A stretch of 64,000 nt of DNA from Treponema denticola (lineage in GTDB: Bacteria; Spirochaetota; Spirochaetia; Treponematales; Treponemataceae): NCBI RefSeq assembly GCF_024181405.1, contig NZ_CP051302.1:1302001-1366000 (forward strand). The letters are read 5' to 3'. Positions 22,231 to 30,521 of this stretch are shown here, in pieces. The notes under the pieces are model-generated. The model saw nothing but the letters and a program-made list of their open reading frames with translations, searched no databases and was not told the DNA's origin. Each line of letters opens with the position of its first letter. Position 1 is the stretch's first letter. The translations under genes and the position numbers were made by a program.

Positions 22231-22995
22231 TTACAGCTTTTCAATTTCGGATTCAGGTAGGCCTGTCATTAATAAAATTTCAGAAATTGGGTAGCCTCGC
22301 TTTTTCATAAGTTTAGCCGTTTCTCTTTTTACTCTGTACTCCGCTTTGTCTTTAATATCCATTTCAAAAGTAGATAATAATCTGTATTCTTGCCTTGCCT
22401 GTTCATTTTGTTTTATTGCTTGTATCATTTTTTCAATCTCCATTGTAAATTCATTATTCGGCTTACCTGTTTTAAGGTATTCTAAAAATTCTTTTAATTC
22501 TTTCTCCTCAGTGTTATTAAAGGCCTCTGCATTTATTATAACCTTTCGTGTGCCGTCTTGTAAAGGGGTGTTTTTGTCCTCTATACAAAGATTTTCAAAG
22601 GTATAAACAGGCCTATTTTTGCCTATGGCATCAAAGGTACAGATAAAAATTATAAAGCTGTCGTTTAAGCTATTATAGGAATTGCCTTTGTCCAAAAAAG
22701 AAATATCTATGGCAGCTTGGTAAAACCGCATACGTTTAGGGATATTGAGTTCATTGCTTACCTGCATTTCTACATCGTATAATTTACCGTTTTCTGCCTG
22801 CACTAAAACATCAAATCTTACAGACTTAGCCTGTTCGTAAGTGTTAATATTATGCTGTATTGAGATATAAGCAATTTTACCTATTGTATCTGATAATATC
22901 ATTTCAATAAGTTTTTTGCATAGTTTTGGATTTTGCATAGCTTTACAAAACATAAAATCGTCTGTAAATGTTAAATCTTCAAATCTTTTTACCAT
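22231..22995 (-). CDS. Rpn/PD-(D/E)XK nuclease-family protein (often annotated transposase)
   Basis: 254 residues from ATG 22993-22995, preceded by AGGAGGA; the longer frame adds 47 residues with no family character. It begins KRFEDLTFTDDFMFCKAM, then RFDVLVQAENGKLYDVEMQV, which carries the Asp and E-x-Q residues of the PD-(D/E)XK-type active site. MRFYQAAIDISFLDKGNSY and a C-terminal helical tail with LLMTGLPESEIEKL follow. Such proteins are abundant in T. denticola and related to RpnA recombination-promoting nucleases. No inverted repeats or target duplications flank it, so it need not be a mobile element. Confidence 0.85.
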   Translation of the reverse strand: MVKRFEDLTFTDDFMFCKAMQNPKLCKKLIEMILSDTIGKIAYISIQHNINTYEQAKSVRFDVLVQAENGKLYDVEMQVSNELNIPKRMRFYQAAIDISFLDKGNSYNSLNDSFIIFICTFDAIGKNRPVYTFENLCIEDKNTPLQDGTRKVIINAEAFNNTEEKELKEFLEYLKTGKPNNEFTMEIEKMIQAIKQNEQARQEYRLLSTFEMDIKDKAEYRVKRETAKLMKKRGYPISEILLMTGLPESEIEKL

Positions 22996-23237
22996 TTGTG
23001 TCCTCCTAATTTTTTCATATTTCCCCCTCCTTATTATATTTATAGTTATTATTTGAAAAAAATAGTAAATTATAAAAAATTTGCTTGAATTTATACCACC
23101 GCAATCCGTGCCGGTAATTAAATTAACCACCCTCAATTTGAAAAAAACTCCGCCTTGAGGACAGTTTTTTTGTGTGCACTAACCGATAAAAATTTGATTT
23201 CCATAGGGATTTGCGAGATTTCTTGCCGGATATTCTC

Positions 23238-23266
23238 TTGATTTTTGTTTATAAAATATGTATTAT
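23238..23266 (+). promoter_or_regulatory. Promoter of slyD, very close to the start codon
   Basis: TTGATT (23238-23243), 17 bases, TATTAT (23261-23266). The paired ATGs at 23271 and 23274 lie 4 and 7 bases after the -10 box, so the mRNA would be essentially leaderless. Confidence 0.65.
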
Positions 23267-23270
23267 CTTT

Positions 23271-23819
23271 ATGATGAAAATAGAAAAAGATACAACAGTC
23301 AGTTTGGAATACACACTGAAAGATGCTAACGGCGAAGTCCTTGACTCGTCCGATGTAATGGGTCCATTGGAGTACATCCACGGATATAATATGATTATTT
23401 CAGGCTTGGAAAAAGCCCTTGAAGGCAAAGAAGAAGGAGCCGAGTTTAAGCAAGTTGTTCCTCCTGAAGAAGCCTACGGCGAAGTTTTTGACGATCTGAT
23501 AGTAGAAACAACCAGAGAGCAATTTCCTGAGGGTGTAAAACTTGAAGTCGGCATGGACTTTGAAGCCGGAGAAGGTCATCACGCCCGAATTGTAAGAATT
23601 ACAAAAATAGACGGCGATAAGATTACCATAGATGCAAATCATCCGCTGGCAGGAGAAACCCTCCATTTTGATGTAAAAGTCTTATCGGTAAAAAAGACCA
23701 CCGAAGAAGAATTGCAGGCTTTGATTCAGCAAATGTCCGGAGGATGCGGAGGCGGCTGCGGATGCGGTCATGAACATGACGAAGATGCTTGCGGCTGCGG
23801 GTGCTCAGGTTGTCATTAA
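23271..23819 (+). CDS. slyD: SlyD-like FKBP peptidyl-prolyl isomerase with Cys-rich metal tail
   Basis: 182 residues. FKBP-type SlyD fold: VSLEYTLKDANGEVLDSS, GPLEYIHGYNMIISGLEKALEGKEEGAEF, VPPEEAYGEV, the inserted-flap region, and ANHPLAGETLHFDVKVLSV. The C-terminal 26 or so residues are rich in Cys, His and Gly (GGCGGGCGCGHEHDED, then ACGCGCSGCH), as in E. coli SlyD, which binds nickel and other metals for hydrogenase maturation. ATG 23271 and ATG 23274 are both possible; no Shine-Dalgarno exists for either, and the promoter position suggests a leaderless start. Confidence 0.92.
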   Translation: MMKIEKDTTVSLEYTLKDANGEVLDSSDVMGPLEYIHGYNMIISGLEKALEGKEEGAEFKQVVPPEEAYGEVFDDLIVETTREQFPEGVKLEVGMDFEAGEGHHARIVRITKIDGDKITIDANHPLAGETLHFDVKVLSVKKTTEEELQALIQQMSGGCGGGCGCGHEHDEDACGCGCSGCH

Positions 23820-24877
23820 AAACCAAAAAGGCGGATACTCTTATTCCATTGTTCGGAGGATTTTGTTTTTTTCTTTCGGCAATCGAAATAATGATACCCA
23901 AGCCGGTTCCTTTTTTTAGAATCGGCTTGGCTAATCTGCCCGTAATTTTAGGCATAGACCTCTTCTCTTTTCCGGCCTTTGTACTTCTTTTAGTTATAAA
24001 AGTTTTAGGCCAAGCCCTTATTTCGGGAACTCTTTTTTCTTATATCGTTCTTTTTTCAGCAATCGGAACATTTTCCTCAGGCCTTTTGATGTATGCCATG
24101 AGAAAAATTCCGCGAAAAACAATTTCTTTTATGGGGATAAGTTTGGCGGGAGCCTTTGTTTCAAACAGCCTGCAATTTCTTTTAGCAGTCTTACTAATGT
24201 TCGGAAAATCGGCTGTCTACATAATTCCGCCCGTGTTTTCTTTAGGCACCTTAACTGCCTTATTTTTAGGCTGGTTTGCATCCGAATTTGAAATACAATC
24301 CGTCTGGTACCAAAGAGTAAAGGCCGAAAGATTCGATTTTGTGTCTGATAATTCACAAGCGGTAAGACATTATAAGAGTGAAAACGAATCGGAAAAAACA
24401 AAAAGCCGGACTTTAAGGGACAGGTATCTTAGAATAGGTTCGGGTATAAGCCTTTTTTTAATCTTACTCTTTGTTCCTTTTTTGCCGGTACAAGCCCTTG
24501 TTTTGGGAGCGGCCCTGATTCTTTGTGCAGCCGACAGACAAAAACTTAATTTTTTAAATTTAATCTTTATGTTTACGGCAATTACCGTTTTCAACCTTTT
24601 TCCCCCCATGGGAAAGATAATTTTTAGCATAGGAAGTATAGATATAACTCATCAAGCCCTATTACGCGGATTTGAAAAAGCTATTGTGTTGTTAGGAATG
24701 ATATATATATCGAAATGGATGCTGAAAGCAAAAATGAATTTTAAAAGCCGAATAGGAAAATCGATACAGGAAGCTTTCGATGTATTTTACAAATTATTAT
24801 CGGTAAAACACGAAATCAAACCCAAAATGATAATTCCCACCATAGATTCGGTACTTTTGAGTATTAACAGACTTTAA
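23789..24877 (+). CDS. HepS/Gx-transporter-family membrane protein
   Basis: Up to 362 residues, multi-pass. The first half (ADTLIPLFGGFCFFLSAIEIMIPKPVPFFRIGLANLPVILG) matches the Gx transporter/HepS family, related to S-components of ECF transporters and once linked to heptaprenyl diphosphate synthase. The second half has four or more further helices (about 210-325) and is a less familiar extension. ATG 23789 is given, overlapping slyD by 31 bases. TTG 23810 is an alternative, since family-like sequence begins only near residue 14. Co-transcription with slyD is likely. Confidence 0.72.
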   Translation: MRLRVLRLSLKTKKADTLIPLFGGFCFFLSAIEIMIPKPVPFFRIGLANLPVILGIDLFSFPAFVLLLVIKVLGQALISGTLFSYIVLFSAIGTFSSGLLMYAMRKIPRKTISFMGISLAGAFVSNSLQFLLAVLLMFGKSAVYIIPPVFSLGTLTALFLGWFASEFEIQSVWYQRVKAERFDFVSDNSQAVRHYKSENESEKTKSRTLRDRYLRIGSGISLFLILLFVPFLPVQALVLGAALILCAADRQKLNFLNLIFMFTAITVFNLFPPMGKIIFSIGSIDITHQALLRGFEKAIVLLGMIYISKWMLKAKMNFKSRIGKSIQEAFDVFYKLLSVKHEIKPKMIIPTIDSVLLSINRL

Positions 24878-24957
24878 GACAGCCAAGCTCAATAGCTTTT
24901 TTTCTGTAATAGCGCCTCTGTGTGCCTGTAATTTTTATGTTTTTTTTAAAAAAAGTA

Positions 24958-24986
24958 TTGACATAAATTTTAAAAATCTATATAAT
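24958..24986 (+). promoter_or_regulatory. Consensus promoter of tRNA-Gly
   Basis: TTGACA (24958-24963), 17 bases, TATAAT (24981-24986): perfect sigma-70 boxes, 11 bases before the mature tRNA 5' end. Confidence 0.9.
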
Positions 24987-24997
24987 ACCCGAGTCTT

Positions 24998-25069
24998 GCG
25001 GATGTCGTATAACGGCTATTACCCCAGCCTTCCAAGCTGGAGACGTGGGTTCGACTCCCATCATCCGCT
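24998..25069 (+). tRNA. tRNA-Gly (TCC)
   Basis: 72 bases with acceptor GCGGATG/CATCCGC, anticodon loop CTTCCAA in a CCAGC/GCTGG stem (anticodon TCC) and T-loop GTTCGACTC. CCA is not encoded. It has its own consensus promoter. Confidence 0.95.
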
Positions 25070-25239
25070 TATTTTCTAAGTTTATATCCGGTATAGACTT
25101 ACAAGTTTTCAATCCCCCTAAAAACTTCACTTTCTTTTCTCTTTTTGATGGATTGCCACATAAAATGTCGCATAATTTTTTCGGTGAGTTTTTGTTTTAT
25201 TAGCTGCAAGATTGCTGTTTTTAGAAAATATATCGATAC

Positions 25240-25268
25240 TTGTATAAAGCCATAATTTATGATATAAT
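25240..25268 (+). promoter_or_regulatory. Promoter of pheT
   Basis: TTGTAT (25240-25245), 17 bases, TATAAT (25263-25268). It is followed by GCGGAGGA and ATG 25302. The rest of the stretch between tRNA-Gly and pheT shows nothing else recognisable. Confidence 0.75.
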
Positions 25269-25301
25269 CCCTTTCAGTTTTTTTTAACTGCGGAGGATAA
25301 A

Positions 25302-27068
25302 ATGCCTAAGATTGAAGTAAATGAATCCCTTTTTTTTAATATGCTAGGAGCAGAGCTCGAAGCAGAACTTGAAGCAGAGCTCGGAGCAAAGCAGAATTAC
25401 GACAAACTTGAAGAAATTTTAACATCAGCCAAGGCAGAACTTGACGAAAAACCGGACACCTCTCTTCCCGAAAAAGAGCGCATAATTAAGATAGAATTAA
25501 ACGATACAAATCGGCCCGACCTTTGGTCTACGGCAGGCCTTGCAAGGCTTTTACGCATCCATGCAGGAGGAAAATCAAATACAAAAAGCTATCAAAGCTT
25601 CCTTTCATCAAAAGAAAAAACTCAAGACTCAGCCGAGCGTAGGGTTAAGGTCTCGCCCGAACTTAAAGAAATCCGTCCCTTTGCGGCAGGCTTTGTAATT
25701 TCGGGTAAGCCCATAGACGAGCTCATGCTTGCCGACATAATCCAAACACAGGAAAAACTTTGCCGCAACTTCGGAAGAAAAAGAAAAACGGTTTCTATGG
25801 GCGTTTACCGCTCAAAACTTATAAAATGGCCCATCGAATACACGGCCGTAGATCCCGACAAAACCGAGTTTACTCCGCTCGATATGGAAAAGCCTCTTTC
25901 ATGCCGCAAAATCCTAAAAGAACACACCAAAGGAATCGAGTATGCCCCATTGCTTGAAGACAAAAAGCTCTTTCCTCTTTTGAAGGATGCAAACGGAGAA
26001 GTCCTTTCCATGCCTCCCGTTATAAACAGTGCTAAAATAGGGGCGGTCCAAGCAGGCGATACCGATCTTTTTGTAGAATTTACCGGCACGGATATGACAA
26101 GCATTTTGCTTTCAGCAAATATAGTCGCATGCGACTTTGCCGACTGCGGATATATGATTCTACCCGTTAAAATAGAGCATCCTTATGAAACGGGATACGG
26201 AAAAACCCTTACTACCCCGTTTTATTTTCAAGAAAATGCAGAAACTTCAGTGGAAGCCGTCAACAAGCTCTTGGGCTCCTCTTTTAAGGCGGAAGAAATT
26301 GCCGATGCCCTAAAACGCATGGACTCGGAAACTGAAATTTCGGGAAATAAGATTAGGCTGAAACCCTCCCCCTACCGCAACGATTTTCTTCATGAAGTAG
26401 ACATAATCGAAGATGTAATGATGGGTAAAACCGTTAATTTCTTTACACCCGAAACACCCAACGAATTTACAATCGGAAGACTTTTGCCTGCAACAATGCT
26501 AAGCCGAAAAATAAAGGGGCTTATGACGGGCATGGGCTATCAGGAAATGATTTTTAATTATTTGGGCTCCAAAAAAGACTATATTGAAAGAATGTGCATA
26601 GATGAAGCTTCGGTTATCGAGATTTCAAACCCGATGTCCGAAAACTATCAGTTTGTACGCAACTCAATTCTCCCCTCTCTTTTAAATGCCGAGATGGGTT
26701 CTGCAAATGCAGTCTATCCGCACAAAATATTTGAGACCGGAAAAATTGCCTTTTTTGACGACTCCGACTCCACAGGCACAAGTACAAGCCAAAGTTTAGG
26801 CTTTTTGACTGCAGAACAAAATGCCAACTTTAATACGGCAGCAAGCGAGGCGGCAAATCTTTTATACTACCTCGGAATAGAATACAAGGTTTGCGAAACC
26901 GACGACCCCCGCTTTATTCCGGGAAGGCAGGCCGGCCTTCTTTACAATGGAGAACAAATAGGCATATTCGGGGAAGTAAATCCTCAGGTCTTGGAAAACT
27001 GGGATATAAACATTCCCTGCTTTGCAGGAGAATTAAATATCGAAAAAATTTTGAAGAGGCAAAACTAA
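25302..27068 (+). CDS. pheT: Phenylalanyl-tRNA synthetase beta subunit, short archaeal/eukaryal-type
   Basis: 588 residues, much shorter than the about 800 of the common bacterial PheT and lacking the N-terminal EMAP/tRNA-binding domain. The B3/B4 region includes RPFAAGFVIS, GRKRKTVSMGVYRS and YTAVDPDKTEFTPLD. The B5 and catalytic-like core includes YRNDFLHEVDIIEDVMMG, SNPMSENYQFVRNSILPSLL and FGEVNPQVLENWDI. Spirochaetes are known for this archaeal/eukaryal-type subunit. Residues 17-28 carry a three-fold EAEL-like repeat encoded by tandem 12-base units. pheS is not adjacent. Shine-Dalgarno GGAGGA. Confidence 0.95.
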   Translation: MPKIEVNESLFFNMLGAELEAELEAELGAKQNYDKLEEILTSAKAELDEKPDTSLPEKERIIKIELNDTNRPDLWSTAGLARLLRIHAGGKSNTKSYQSFLSSKEKTQDSAERRVKVSPELKEIRPFAAGFVISGKPIDELMLADIIQTQEKLCRNFGRKRKTVSMGVYRSKLIKWPIEYTAVDPDKTEFTPLDMEKPLSCRKILKEHTKGIEYAPLLEDKKLFPLLKDANGEVLSMPPVINSAKIGAVQAGDTDLFVEFTGTDMTSILLSANIVACDFADCGYMILPVKIEHPYETGYGKTLTTPFYFQENAETSVEAVNKLLGSSFKAEEIADALKRMDSETEISGNKIRLKPSPYRNDFLHEVDIIEDVMMGKTVNFFTPETPNEFTIGRLLPATMLSRKIKGLMTGMGYQEMIFNYLGSKKDYIERMCIDEASVIEISNPMSENYQFVRNSILPSLLNAEMGSANAVYPHKIFETGKIAFFDDSDSTGTSTSQSLGFLTAEQNANFNTAASEAANLLYYLGIEYKVCETDDPRFIPGRQAGLLYNGEQIGIFGEVNPQVLENWDINIPCFAGELNIEKILKRQN

Positions 27069-27077
27069 AAACTTTTT

Positions 27078-27833
27078 ATGAAAAATAAGCTGATTAAGGC
27101 CGTTAGGACAATTGCTGATTTTGATCTTAATCTTTTTAATGAGCTTAATTTAGGACTTGAGCTTCAAGATTTTACCGAACCCTGTTTAAACGACTCGGAG
27201 ATTTACTCTCTTTTAAACGAATACGAAAAAAAGCTGCCCTATTTAAAAGGAATAAAATCCATGCACGGCAGCTTTATCGATTTAAATATAGCTTCTTTTA
27301 ATAGGGACATAGCCGCTTACAGCAGAAAAATGTACAAGAGGGATTTGTTTTTTGCAAAACTCTTGAACCTTGATTTTATAATTTTTCATACCCAGATTAT
27401 GCCTTGGTTTAAGGAAGATTTTAAATTCGATTTATTTTTAAAAAGCAATGCGGAATTTTTTAAAGAGGCTGTAGAAAATTCCGGCTTTAAGGGCTGTGTA
27501 GTTTTAGAAAATGTCTGCGAAAAGGACAGCCGCCTTAGTGCAAAACTTATAGAAGCCGTCGCCATGCCTCAAGTAAAATTAAACCTCGATTGGGGACATG
27601 CTCTGGTTTCAGGCGAAAAAATCGAAAGATGGTTTTCCAATAATCAAAAACACATAGCCTACATGCATCTCCATTCCAATGACGGAAAAAGCGATCTACA
27701 CAACCCCGTCTCAAAAGAAGACTTTGCAAAGCTGTCTAAGCTGTTAGAAAAATACGGGCTCAACTGTCCCATCTGTTTGGAATATTGGGACGTCGATATA
27801 AAAAAAGAAATTGAAAGGATAGCATTATTTTAA
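27078..27833 (+). CDS. Xylose isomerase-like TIM-barrel protein
   Basis: 251 residues. Sugar phosphate isomerase/epimerase (AP endonuclease 2-type) fold. Candidate metal ligands are Glu in CVVLENVCEKD, Asp and His in LNLDWGHAL, His in AYMHLHSNDG and Glu in CLEYWD, in the family order. It starts nine bases after pheT on the same strand and likely shares its transcript. The substrate is unknown; an endonuclease IV role is less likely given the shortened ligand set. Confidence 0.78.
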   Translation: MKNKLIKAVRTIADFDLNLFNELNLGLELQDFTEPCLNDSEIYSLLNEYEKKLPYLKGIKSMHGSFIDLNIASFNRDIAAYSRKMYKRDLFFAKLLNLDFIIFHTQIMPWFKEDFKFDLFLKSNAEFFKEAVENSGFKGCVVLENVCEKDSRLSAKLIEAVAMPQVKLNLDWGHALVSGEKIERWFSNNQKHIAYMHLHSNDGKSDLHNPVSKEDFAKLSKLLEKYGLNCPICLEYWDVDIKKEIERIALF

Positions 27834-27836
27834 AAG

Positions 27837-28694
27837 CTATTCTACCTGAAAAATAAAAGAAGCCTTTTTTTGATTTCCGCTTTTGTCGAGGACGGTAATT
27901 ATAAGCTCAATCTTTCCTGCAGGTAAATTTATTTTTCCTAAATGCATCGTATTTTCTTTTTCATATAAAAGAGATAAAGACGATTTTTTATTTTGCAAAT
28001 AAAGGTCCTTACCGTCTGAGCTCAAAACCTCAAAGGGAAGATCCGATATATTCATTCCGTTAATGGAAACCGTAATTCTAAAAGGAGCAAGCTGCGGACC
28101 TCCTTTTTCGGCTGAATCGGAGATTGAAGAATAAAGGTCATAGGAACCTTGTTTTATTTTTTTTACCGTTTCCAAACTGATTGTCTGCTTATCGCCGTTT
28201 ATTAAAACGGTATTTTGAATTTGAGGCTCCGTTTTTTCTTCAATAGCCGGCATAAATAAAAGAGGATTGATTAAAACATTATTGCGTGTATCCGCAACCT
28301 GAAAGATTAAACTCTTTTCTTCGGTCCATGCCGATTTTCCTGCATATCCCAAAATAGAACCGGCTTCGGTTTCTTTTCTGGAGGAAAATAAATCCGTATC
28401 GGAAAGATTAGCATAAATGCTTTGAAGACCTTCATCATCTATAAAAATCATAGCATTTCCCAAAGTGCTTGGGAAAAAGCGGGTACTGTTTTTTTCTTCG
28501 ATACTTATTAAGTGTTTACCATAACCCGAAGCTCTAACCGTATCAACTTCTTTAAACACCAAGGAGCGGGAAACGAAAGCATCATTTCTTTGAGCAAATA
28601 AACGTAAAAGAGAAGGATTTTCTACAGGCCATTCAAAGGAATAAGAGTATAAAAAAGTCATAAAAAATAAAAATATATAAAGATTTTTTTTCAT
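27837..28694 (-). CDS. Secreted protein with catalytically dead M23/LytM-like domain
   Basis: 285 residues with a cleavable signal peptide (MKKNLYIFLFFMTFLYSYSF). Residues about 60-150 follow the M23 layout (GNAMIFIDDEGLQSIYANLS, GSILGYAGKSAWTEEKSLIFQV, INPLLFMP), but the zinc-binding His of HxxxD and HxH are missing; HLHFE has become SLIFQV. A C-terminal beta-rich region (about 185-285) contains ITVSINGMNISDLPFEV. It is probably a non-enzymatic envelope regulator, as for EnvC-type proteins. It lies immediately after the membrane-anchored gene at 28695. Confidence 0.7.
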   Translation of the reverse strand: MKKNLYIFLFFMTFLYSYSFEWPVENPSLLRLFAQRNDAFVSRSLVFKEVDTVRASGYGKHLISIEEKNSTRFFPSTLGNAMIFIDDEGLQSIYANLSDTDLFSSRKETEAGSILGYAGKSAWTEEKSLIFQVADTRNNVLINPLLFMPAIEEKTEPQIQNTVLINGDKQTISLETVKKIKQGSYDLYSSISDSAEKGGPQLAPFRITVSINGMNISDLPFEVLSSDGKDLYLQNKKSSLSLLYEKENTMHLGKINLPAGKIELIITVLDKSGNQKKASFIFQVE

Positions 28695-29819
28695 TTAAAG
28701 CCCCCGTATATCCAATGCAGTAATCTTTTCATCGGTACCTATGTAAATTTTATTTTCCTTCTGAATTAAAAAGGCATTTTCAGACTTAAATTTAGTTTTT
28801 CCAATCATCAAATCGGGAGGGTTTATCAACAAAAGAGAACATTCATCATCTTTTTTAAGAAGCACTGTAAGTAATGCGCTTTTATCTTGAAATCCCAACC
28901 CGGCAATAAAACCTTCTTCTTTTATAAGTGAAAGAGTTAAATTTCTACAATCGATAATTCCTATTCCCTCAGCTGATTCAAAAATGGCAAAATGCCCGGA
29001 TTTATCAAATGAAGCAAAAGCCTGTCTTCTTAAATCCTCTTCAAAAGAAGAATGAAATACTATTTTATGCTGGCGGCCCGAAATATTTATAAGAGCCACC
29101 CTTTGCTTGTCGAGTCCGCATAAGCAGAGAACTTGTTTTCCGTCTTCCGAAATCGCAGCCCCCATGATTGCCTGATAGGTACTGCCCCCGGGGTAAAAAC
29201 TAAAAAGAGTGTTTCCATCAGAATCGAGGCATACTAAAAGTCCGTCCGAATAACCTATCACACAGCCGGCCTTAGAAGACTGAAAAGCCGTTATAGGAAA
29301 GGTATGGGTGTAGTGCCATAATTTTTTACCGGCATTATCATATTTTGAAAGAGAAGAACCTTCCGGTTCAAACAAAAAGATTCTATCCTTATCGAGATAA
29401 ACATAACCGGGCTTATCGATACGCAAAAAAGGCTTTTCCAAATCGAATTCCTCAGGCTTATAAATATCCGTAAAAAGAGGCTTTTGGGGATATCTTGTCC
29501 AAGCATAAAAAGAAGCGCTGAATCTTTCTTCCGCAGTTTCAACCCTTAAAATCTCGCCGTCTTCGGTAAAATACCCGAACAAATTACCCAAAGAAAAAGG
29601 AATCGGAGTTTTTCCGGCAAATTTTTGTTTAAGTTCATCTCCGGAGGCCTCCGCTTCTCCGAAATACATTTGTCCGGTTTGAACCTTCGGCATAGGTGAA
29701 GACCACTTAGGCATCAAGTACACATCCTTCCTCATGGGAACGGCAGCGGCAAAAATATATATAACAAGAATAATAATTACACCGATAAAAATAAATTTAT
29801 TTTTTCCTTTAAATAACAT
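28695..29819 (-). CDS. Membrane-anchored beta-propeller-like protein
   Basis: 374 residues. A single N-terminal membrane anchor (about residues 9-27, FIFIGVIIILVIYIFAAAV) is followed by a periplasmic domain with repeated blades resembling PQQ/WD propellers: GYVYLDKDRIFLFEPEG, GKKLWHYTHTFPITAFQSSKAG, GYSDGLLVCLDSDGNTLFSFYPGG, GAAISEDGKQVLCLCG. Not recognised as a named family. The gene is directly adjacent to the M23-like gene with no bases between them, so the two probably form an envelope pair. Divergent from cdd by 23 bases. Confidence 0.7.
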   Translation of the reverse strand: MLFKGKNKFIFIGVIIILVIYIFAAAVPMRKDVYLMPKWSSPMPKVQTGQMYFGEAEASGDELKQKFAGKTPIPFSLGNLFGYFTEDGEILRVETAEERFSASFYAWTRYPQKPLFTDIYKPEEFDLEKPFLRIDKPGYVYLDKDRIFLFEPEGSSLSKYDNAGKKLWHYTHTFPITAFQSSKAGCVIGYSDGLLVCLDSDGNTLFSFYPGGSTYQAIMGAAISEDGKQVLCLCGLDKQRVALINISGRQHKIVFHSSFEEDLRRQAFASFDKSGHFAIFESAEGIGIIDCRNLTLSLIKEEGFIAGLGFQDKSALLTVLLKKDDECSLLLINPPDLMIGKTKFKSENAFLIQKENKIYIGTDEKITALDIRGL

Positions 29820-29830
29820 GGAAAATATGA

Positions 29831-29836
29831 TATACT
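29831..29836 (+). promoter_or_regulatory. -10 box of cdd, leaderless arrangement
   Basis: TATACT six bases before the cdd ATG (29843). The -35 region is weak (TTTAAA at 29808-29813). No Shine-Dalgarno precedes the start, so transcription probably begins at or next to the ATG. Confidence 0.5.
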
Positions 29837-29842
29837 ACTTTT

Positions 29843-30253
29843 ATGGAAATTTCAAGTCAGTTAGAAAATTTATTCAAAACAGCCCTTGAGGCTGCAAAGA
29901 AAGCCTATGCCCCCTACTCCAATTTTCATGTGGGAGCGGCTATTTTATTGGAAGACGGTTCAATTGTAACGGGAGTGAACATAGAAAACCGCTCGTATGG
30001 ACTTACAAACTGTGCAGAGCGGACTGCAATTTTTAAAGCGGTTTCTGAAGGAAAAACGGATTTTAAGGCCATCGCTATTGCAACGCCCGATGCGGACTAT
30101 CCTGTAAGCCCCTGCGGAGCCTGCAGGCAGGTTATTTCGGAATTTATGGGCGGAGATACGCCGGTAATCTTCGGCTCCTCGCTTGATAACGTAGTGCTGA
30201 CGGATGTTAAAGGAATCTATCCCTTTGATGCCCTGCATGAATTAAAAAAATGA
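29843..30253 (+). CDS. cdd: Cytidine deaminase
   Basis: 136 residues, homotetrameric-type length. The zinc site is formed by Cys in NCAERTAI (with the catalytic Glu) and by PCGACRQV. YAPYSNFHVGAAIL is the substrate-binding N-terminus and GVNIENRSYGLT is typical. It converts cytidine or deoxycytidine to uridine or deoxyuridine in pyrimidine salvage. The TGA stop (30251-30253) coincides with the last bases of the convergent tRNA-Arg gene. Confidence 0.96.
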   Translation: MEISSQLENLFKTALEAAKKAYAPYSNFHVGAAILLEDGSIVTGVNIENRSYGLTNCAERTAIFKAVSEGKTDFKAIAIATPDADYPVSPCGACRQVISEFMGGDTPVIFGSSLDNVVLTDVKGIYPFDALHELKK

Positions 30254-30324
30254 CCCGTAGACGATTCGAACGTCCGACCTGCTGCTTAGGAGGCAGCCGC
30301 TCTATCCAACTGAGCTAACGGATC
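30251..30324 (-). tRNA. tRNA-Arg (CCT)
   Basis: 74 bases on the minus strand: acceptor GATCCGT/ACGGGTC plus discriminator A, anticodon loop CTCCTAA (anticodon CCT) in GCTGC/GCAGC, T-loop GTTCGAATC. No CCA encoded. Its 3' end overlaps the cdd stop codon on the other strand. Confidence 0.95.
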
Positions 30325-30521
30325 AACAGGAAAGGATTATACCCAAAAAGCCCTAAAAGTTCAATACGGCAATTTAAAAATAATTATATTTTTTTGCAAT
30401 TATACTGTTTACTATATACTTTTGCGGTAAAATGGTTTACAATAAAAGATAGGAAGGCCGTTTAATAGAAACCTACAACGAACTAACAATTTGCAATTTG
30501 GCTTCTGACAGGAGGAAAAAT

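Noticed and set aside
22231..22995. Insertion sequence around the Rpn-family gene
   Set aside because: No terminal inverted repeats or target-site duplication seen; the family is a nuclease often mislabelled as transposase.
25148..25255. 35-codon ORF between tRNA-Gly and pheT
   Set aside because: Cys-rich random-looking translation, no ribosome binding site, overlaps the pheT promoter.
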